64,000 nucleotides of DNA from VBAU01 sp036005185 (GTDB taxonomy: Bacteria > Bacteroidota > Bacteroidia > Chitinophagales > Chitinophagaceae), in the NCBI GenBank assembly GCA_036005185.1, contig DASYQS010000031.1, positions 88,523-152,522 of the forward strand. The letters are read 5' to 3'. Positions within the stretch are counted from its first letter, which is position 1, and each line of letters starts with the position of its first letter. The notes beneath the pieces are model-generated. The model was not told the DNA's origin. It saw only the letters and a list, made by a program, of their open reading frames with translations, and searched no databases. A program made the position numbers and the translations under genes. Positions 60,515 to 64,000 of this stretch are shown piece after piece.

Positions 60515-60556
60515 TCTCTGTGGACCTCCGTGTACTTAGTACCTCCCGTGGTAAAT
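60514..60556. repeat. Right inverted repeat of GxxExxY cassette 2
   Basis: ATCTCTGTG at the left end (overlapping the last A of the TAA stop codon) and GTACCTCCCGTGGTAAAT at the right end are the complement of the left repeat's ends; the middle differs. Confidence 0.75.
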
Positions 60557-61264
60557 CTAGTTTTCTTCAGTTTGTTCCCCCCCATCATCATTCACAATCA
60601 GTTCTCCGTTTTCACCAACCGTAAAAGCAGAGTTTTCTACTGGTGGTTCAGCAGGAGCTTCATTCAATGGCTCTGATTGTTCTATATAAGTAGGAAGAAC
60701 AAGTTGCTCAGCTAATACTTCCCTGATCTTTGGAAGATCCTCCGCCGAATTGAGACCGAAATAATCCATGAAGTTTTTAGAAGTAGAGTAAACCAAAGGA
60801 TGACCAGGCAGTTTTTCATTACGGCCACTGATAATGATCAATTCTTTTTCTAATAACCGCTGCACCGTGTAATCACTGCTCACACCACGTATGGCTTCAA
60901 TCTCTCCTTTTGTGATTGGCTGCTTGTAAGCAATGATGGCCAGCGTTTCAAGAGCAGCCGCCGATAAACGTTTTAAAAATTTATCGCCATTAAGCTGAGC
61001 AATAGTTTTGTGATATTCTTTTTTTGTGAGGAACTGCCAGCCGCCGCCGCTTTGTTTTACTTCAAAAGGATAAAACTCAGAGTTGTATTTTTCTATGATC
61101 CCCTCAATAGCTGATTCGACCTGATCAAGAGAAATCTTTTCATCCATAAAACCAAAAGCATTGTTAATCAGCTCAACAATCTCTAAGGTCGTAAGAGGTT
61201 TATCACTGGCAAAAATGAGTGATTCGATGTGCGGTATAAGGTTAGTTATTTCCATAAACCCCAA
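60557..61264 (-). CDS. scpB: Segregation and condensation protein B
   Basis: This 235-residue protein is the ScpB kleisin-associated subunit of the SMC complex. It consists of two winged-helix domains: HIESLIFASDKPLTTLEI and LSAAALETLAIIAYKQPITKGEIEAIRGVSSDYTVQRLLE (given in parts), the latter being diagnostic. The C-terminus is an acidic and Pro-rich tail without known fold (about 190-235). scpA is not in the window. A repeat doublet (61256-61410) separates it from atpG upstream. Confidence 0.92.
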   Translation of the reverse strand: MGFMEITNLIPHIESLIFASDKPLTTLEIVELINNAFGFMDEKISLDQVESAIEGIIEKYNSEFYPFEVKQSGGGWQFLTKKEYHKTIAQLNGDKFLKRLSAAALETLAIIAYKQPITKGEIEAIRGVSSDYTVQRLLEKELIIISGRNEKLPGHPLVYSTSKNFMDYFGLNSAEDLPKIREVLAEQLVLPTYIEQSEPLNEAPAEPPVENSAFTVGENGELIVNDDGGEQTEEN

Positions 61265-61283
61265 ACCCCTAAAGGGGCTTTAG
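61256..61283. repeat. Repeat doublet, left half
   Basis: AAACCCCAAACCCC then TAAAGGGGCTTTAG. The orientation is opposite to the copy at 61384-61410; 100 bp of AT-rich non-coding sequence lies between. No gene is inside. Confidence 0.65.
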
Positions 61284-61383
61284 AAAATTCTTTTAAAATA
61301 AAAAATGTTAGCGGTATCGAAACTAAGCATGAGAAATGATTCAATCTAAAAACGTTTTCAACAATTGTAGATATCATTGACCT

Positions 61384-61410
61384 AAGTTCCCCTTTAGGGG
61401 ACAGGGGTAC
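61384..61410. repeat. Repeat doublet, right half
   Basis: AAGTTCCCCTTTAGGGG then ACAGGGGTAC; the reverse complement starts GTACCCCTGTCCCCTAAAGG, closely matching the left half. It sits flush with the atpG stop codon. Confidence 0.65.
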
Positions 61411-62310
61411 TTATCCTTGTAATGCCGCCGCTCCACTTATGATCTCCGTTAACTCAGTAGTGATTGCCGCCTGTCTCGCACGGTTGTAGGCAATTCGTAA
61501 TGACCTGAGAATTTCATTGGCGTTTTCGCTGGCCTTATCCATAGCCGTCATACGGGCGCCATGCTCAGAAGCATTGGAGTCGAGAACCGCTTTATATAAT
61601 TGTGTGTTAAGGATCTTGGGCATCAACTCGGTAATGAGCTGTTCTTTCGCTGGTTCAAAAATAAAATCAGCCTTTGTTGCCTTCTTTTGTTGCTTGCCGT
61701 CAGGCAGGTTCTGCACTTTCGGTACGGGCAAAAATCTTTCAACCGTGAACCGCTGAGTAGCTGCATTTTTAAATTCGCTGTACACAATTTCCACTACATC
61801 AAATTGTTTTTCCTCAAAAGCTTTCATGGCTGCCTGCGCTGCAGCCTGCACAGCTTCAAAGCTTAAATGAAGAAAAATGTCTTTATGCGTGGCATCAACT
61901 TTATAATTATTCTTCAGAAAATTCTCATAGCCTTTTTTACCAATGCTCCAGATGGTAACATTTCCTTTGGCAAATTGTGTGGAATATCTGTCTTTGATCG
62001 TTTGTTTGGCTAGCTTGATAAGATTGGAATTAAAAGCTCCTGCCAAACCGCGATCACTCGTGATCACGATCAGCAACACTTTTTCAATAGGGCGTTCAAC
62101 CGCCAGACTCATGCCCGGTTCACCCTCGCTATTGCTTACAATATTGCTCAGCACCTCCTGCAGCTTGCGTGCATAAGGCCGCATTTGAATGATGGCATCT
62201 TGTGCACGGCGCAATTTTGCTGCGCTCACCATCTTCATAGCCTTAGTAATTTGCTGAGAGCTTTGTACTGATTTAATACGATTGCGAACTTCTTTAAGTT
62301 GACCAGGCAT
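61411..62310 (-). CDS. atpG: ATP synthase F1 gamma subunit
   Basis: The 299-residue central rotor subunit has the conserved start RNRIKSVQSSQQITKAMKMVSAAKLRRA (given in two pieces) and the C-terminal AYNRARQAAITTELTEIISGA, with Rossmann-like middle VLLIVITSDRGLAGAFN. Length is typical. In most bacteria atpA precedes atpG directly. Here the upstream neighbour is a lipoprotein gene 311 bp away and the region is full of repeats, so atpG is separated from the rest of the atp genes in this window. Confidence 0.95.
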   Translation of the reverse strand: MPGQLKEVRNRIKSVQSSQQITKAMKMVSAAKLRRAQDAIIQMRPYARKLQEVLSNIVSNSEGEPGMSLAVERPIEKVLLIVITSDRGLAGAFNSNLIKLAKQTIKDRYSTQFAKGNVTIWSIGKKGYENFLKNNYKVDATHKDIFLHLSFEAVQAAAQAAMKAFEEKQFDVVEIVYSEFKNAATQRFTVERFLPVPKVQNLPDGKQQKKATKADFIFEPAKEQLITELMPKILNTQLYKAVLDSNASEHGARMTAMDKASENANEILRSLRIAYNRARQAAITTELTEIISGAAALQG

Positions 62311-62621
62311 ATTTGAAGCCTATCCCTCAATCCCTTTCCGAAGGAAAGGGAGGTCGGGCCTTTTTTATTTATTAAACAATTAATTAACCCACCAACTTAG
62401 AATCACTAAGCCTTCCTTTTCGGGAAGGGTTGGGACGGGCTTTCTTTCCGGCCGCAAAAGTACGGGGTTGAGGGTAAAATTCAAAAGCCCCAATCTCCTT
62501 CTCTTTCCCCGAAGAGGAAAGAGCGGTGCTTTAGTATAAGTCCAAACTGCATATCTTCCTCATCAACATCAGAATAATAATCGGAATCTTCAAAGCTCAG
62601 CCTTTTGTGTCGAAAGTCTCT
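62311..62621. repeat. Repeat-packed spacer upstream of atpG
   Basis: No gene lies here. It holds an inverted pair of palindromic repeats, CCCTTTCCGAAGGAAAGGG at 62317-62360 and CCTTCC-TTTTC-GGGAAGG at 62409-62441, a third related element at 62486-62530, and the start of a repeat at 62613-62640 that forms the end of the next gene. Confidence 0.65.
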
Positions 62622-62640
62622 TTAGGGGGATTTAAGGGGT
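62613..62640. repeat. Repeat forming the end of the 62.6 kb lipoprotein gene
   Basis: TCTCTTTAGGGGGATTTAAG followed by GGGT. The minus-strand reading ACCCCTTAAATCCCCCTAA supplies the last codons (SPLKSP) and the stop of the lipoprotein gene. Confidence 0.6.
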
Positions 62641-63353
62641 GATTTCAATTCAAATTCTCTTGTAAATCCATAGGTAACAGAAATTCGTCCGCCAGCCTTC
62701 GTGCTTTTTTGAACCGGCCTTTCCACATCCTTATACAACAAAACGGTGATCGGCCCATCAACAAGGTTTTTTAATTTTTCGGCAGACACGATCAGCTTTC
62801 CATTTTTCACCGTATCAATTTCATTGATATCTCTATTTCTAAATGAGGTATCCACCAAACTTACTCTGATATAATCTTCGGATTCCAAACCATTAAATTC
62901 AAATGTCAAATTACCGCGGCGAACAGTGTCAGGAATTTTTGTTTTTAAAGTGAATGGCCTGTAAACAAATTCTTGTTCGTATTCTTTTTTATTAAAATCA
63001 GTAAATAAAATAGTGTGCTTGCCGGCAAATCCTTTTGCTGGTTTCTGAATTTCATAAAAAGCTCCGGTGAGCTTGGCACTGTCAATAGGAATGATCTCTC
63101 CATCCAATTCAACATTAGCAGGTCCGCTCAACATGATCGTACTTCCATTGGGCCCTCCCCTTCTGAATTGCAAATACACAGTGATCAAGCTGTCCTTTTC
63201 TTCACCTTTGATCTTGTAATCAAAAAAAATGGCATCGGGGTCCACATATTTGCCATAGCGAGTATCGTTGTCGGTGCATGAAATGAGAGTAGATAGGTAA
63301 ATAAAGAATACGAAGTATATAACTGGGCCCAACCTAAGTTTTGAACGTTGCAT
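62622..63353 (-). CDS. Lipoprotein, unknown
   Basis: This 243-residue protein has a signal with lipobox LISC (Cys 26). The mature part is beta-rich and resembles several short Ig-like domains (DSLITVYLQFRRGGPNGSTI, FAGKHTILFTDFNKKEYEQEF, KTKIPDTVRRGNLTFEFNG), with no named family. The C-terminal six codons and stop come from a dispersed repeat, so the original end may have been different. It sits upstream of atpG on the same strand. Confidence 0.7.
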   Translation of the reverse strand: MQRSKLRLGPVIYFVFFIYLSTLISCTDNDTRYGKYVDPDAIFFDYKIKGEEKDSLITVYLQFRRGGPNGSTIMLSGPANVELDGEIIPIDSAKLTGAFYEIQKPAKGFAGKHTILFTDFNKKEYEQEFVYRPFTLKTKIPDTVRRGNLTFEFNGLESEDYIRVSLVDTSFRNRDINEIDTVKNGKLIVSAEKLKNLVDGPITVLLYKDVERPVQKSTKAGGRISVTYGFTREFELKSPLKSP

Positions 63354-64000
63354 TGCAGCAAAGTTCGTTAATTCACTCGCAGATAAAATCAGTTCAACTA
63401 AAAGCGAGCTTATCCGTGACGATCAAAACAAATAAGAAACTATTTCAAATTGGAAATTTTTTCGGTGGCTTGTAAACCCCATCCCTGCCTCCCCCCAAAA
63501 TTGGAGAGAGGCGTTGCCCTGCACTGCGGGATGAGGATAAATTGAACCTGAGGCCTAAAGCCTATCCCTCGATCCCTTTCCGAAGGAAAGGGAGGCCGAG
63601 CAATGAATTTATTTCGTCGTTAGTAAGTAAGCATTTCAACATTTTATCTATGCTCAGCTAAATTCTTTCCTTGATACCGATGAATCGGGACAAGTTATGT
63701 AAGAACTAAAAGTTTGGCTTCATTCTTCAGCACCGCTCCTTCTCCCTCGGAGAAGGGGATGGAGCCTGCCTGCCGGCAGGGATGAGGCCCCAAAACCTTA
63801 AACCTTCCTTAAGCCCGAAACCAGAAACTAAGCTTTATCTTTGCCCCTCCCGGTTTATCGGGGTAGCTCTGTCAAATTGGCCTTTATCAATTTGTCGCAT
63901 TCTTTTTGACAAAGGAAACAGTCATAAAAGCCATGAAAGTCATATTAGTCATATGAGTCAAATCCGTCAGCTTGTGTATATGACTTATATGACCCATTTG
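63354..64000. repeat. Intergenic repeat field to the window edge
   Basis: No gene is seen. It contains CCCCATCCCTGCCTCC-type sequence (63475-63536), a near-identical copy of the 62317-62360 element (63557-63600), an inverted relative with CTTCTCCCTCGGAGAAGG and CCTGCCTGCCGGCAGG (63729-63790), and a 16-bp stem of gtcatat units at 63939-63993. A gene may begin beyond the edge. Confidence 0.6.
63939..63993. repeat. Inverted GTCATAT repeat at the window edge
   Basis: GTCATATTAGTCATAT (63939-63954) pairs with ATATGACTTATATGAC (63978-63993) with one mismatch over 16 bp and a 23-nt loop. Confidence 0.65.

Noticed and set aside
62317..63790. CRISPR array
   Set aside because: The repeats vary in sequence and spacing, alternate in orientation, and no cas gene is near.

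Overview
The window is a stretch of a chromosome from the Bacteroidota, most likely the Chitinophagaceae or a close relative. The evidence is a base composition of roughly 40% GC (judged by eye), -7 promoter boxes of the type TAnnTTTG, a short primary sigma factor lacking region 1.1, families typical of the phylum (DUF5103 T9SS Plug, DUF4249, DUF6089, DUF3857, DUF4136, BT_3928-like DoxX, recF followed by DUF721), and many lipoproteins with an SC or AC lipobox. The species cannot be named from the sequence.

Layout. 0-8 kb: the 5' end of rpmI (ribosomal protein L35, minus strand, cut by the window edge) with a promoter and a structured leader; divergent recF and a DUF721/DciA-like gene; a CBS protein; a lone OppB-type permease; a DoxX-like protein; folP; and an nrnA-FKBP operon. 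8-29 kb: housekeeping genes (ndk, an arginine-decarboxylase-like enzyme, hsp20, bacilliredoxin, lgt, rpoD, trxB, folB, M13 peptidase, dipeptide epimerase, malQ) and envelope proteins. 29-35 kb: a previously unlisted 51-aa membrane protein, prolyl oligopeptidase, pfkA and pyk.

35.8-46 kb: a divergent catabolic island. The left arm (minus) carries a Gfo/Idh/MocA oxidoreductase, a TIM-barrel isomerase, two lipoprotein cytochromes c and a DUF1080 lipoprotein. The right arm (plus) carries an MFS permease, a TIM-barrel protein, a GMC oxidoreductase, a gluconate-2-dehydrogenase-subunit-3-like Tat protein and another TIM-barrel protein. Together these look like a periplasmic 3-keto-glycoside route: oxidise at C3 by GMC plus subunit 3 and pass electrons to the cytochromes, cleave with DUF1080, then rearrange and reduce in the cytoplasm. 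Each arm is interrupted by a small PD-(D/E)XK nuclease gene (GxxExxY in the left arm, DUF559 in the right) framed by inverted repeats.

46-64 kb: HlyIII, a decayed T9SS-tail region, the SRP RNA gene (ffs), transaldolase, the T9SS Plug protein, an FtsX-like permease, penicillin acylase, a lysA-thioredoxin-DUF4442-MBL operon, a second GxxExxY cassette whose inverted repeats meet its start and stop codons, scpB, atpG and a lipoprotein. The last 3 kb is crowded with palindromic intergenic repeats.

The most interesting signal is the recurring association of small PD-(D/E)XK nuclease genes with inverted palindromic repeats (three cassettes). Related repeats without a gene sit as doublets between scpB and atpG and upstream of atpG, and single copies supply the final codons of three unrelated genes. 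This resembles RAYT/REPIN biology but with a different enzyme class. That parallel is inference.
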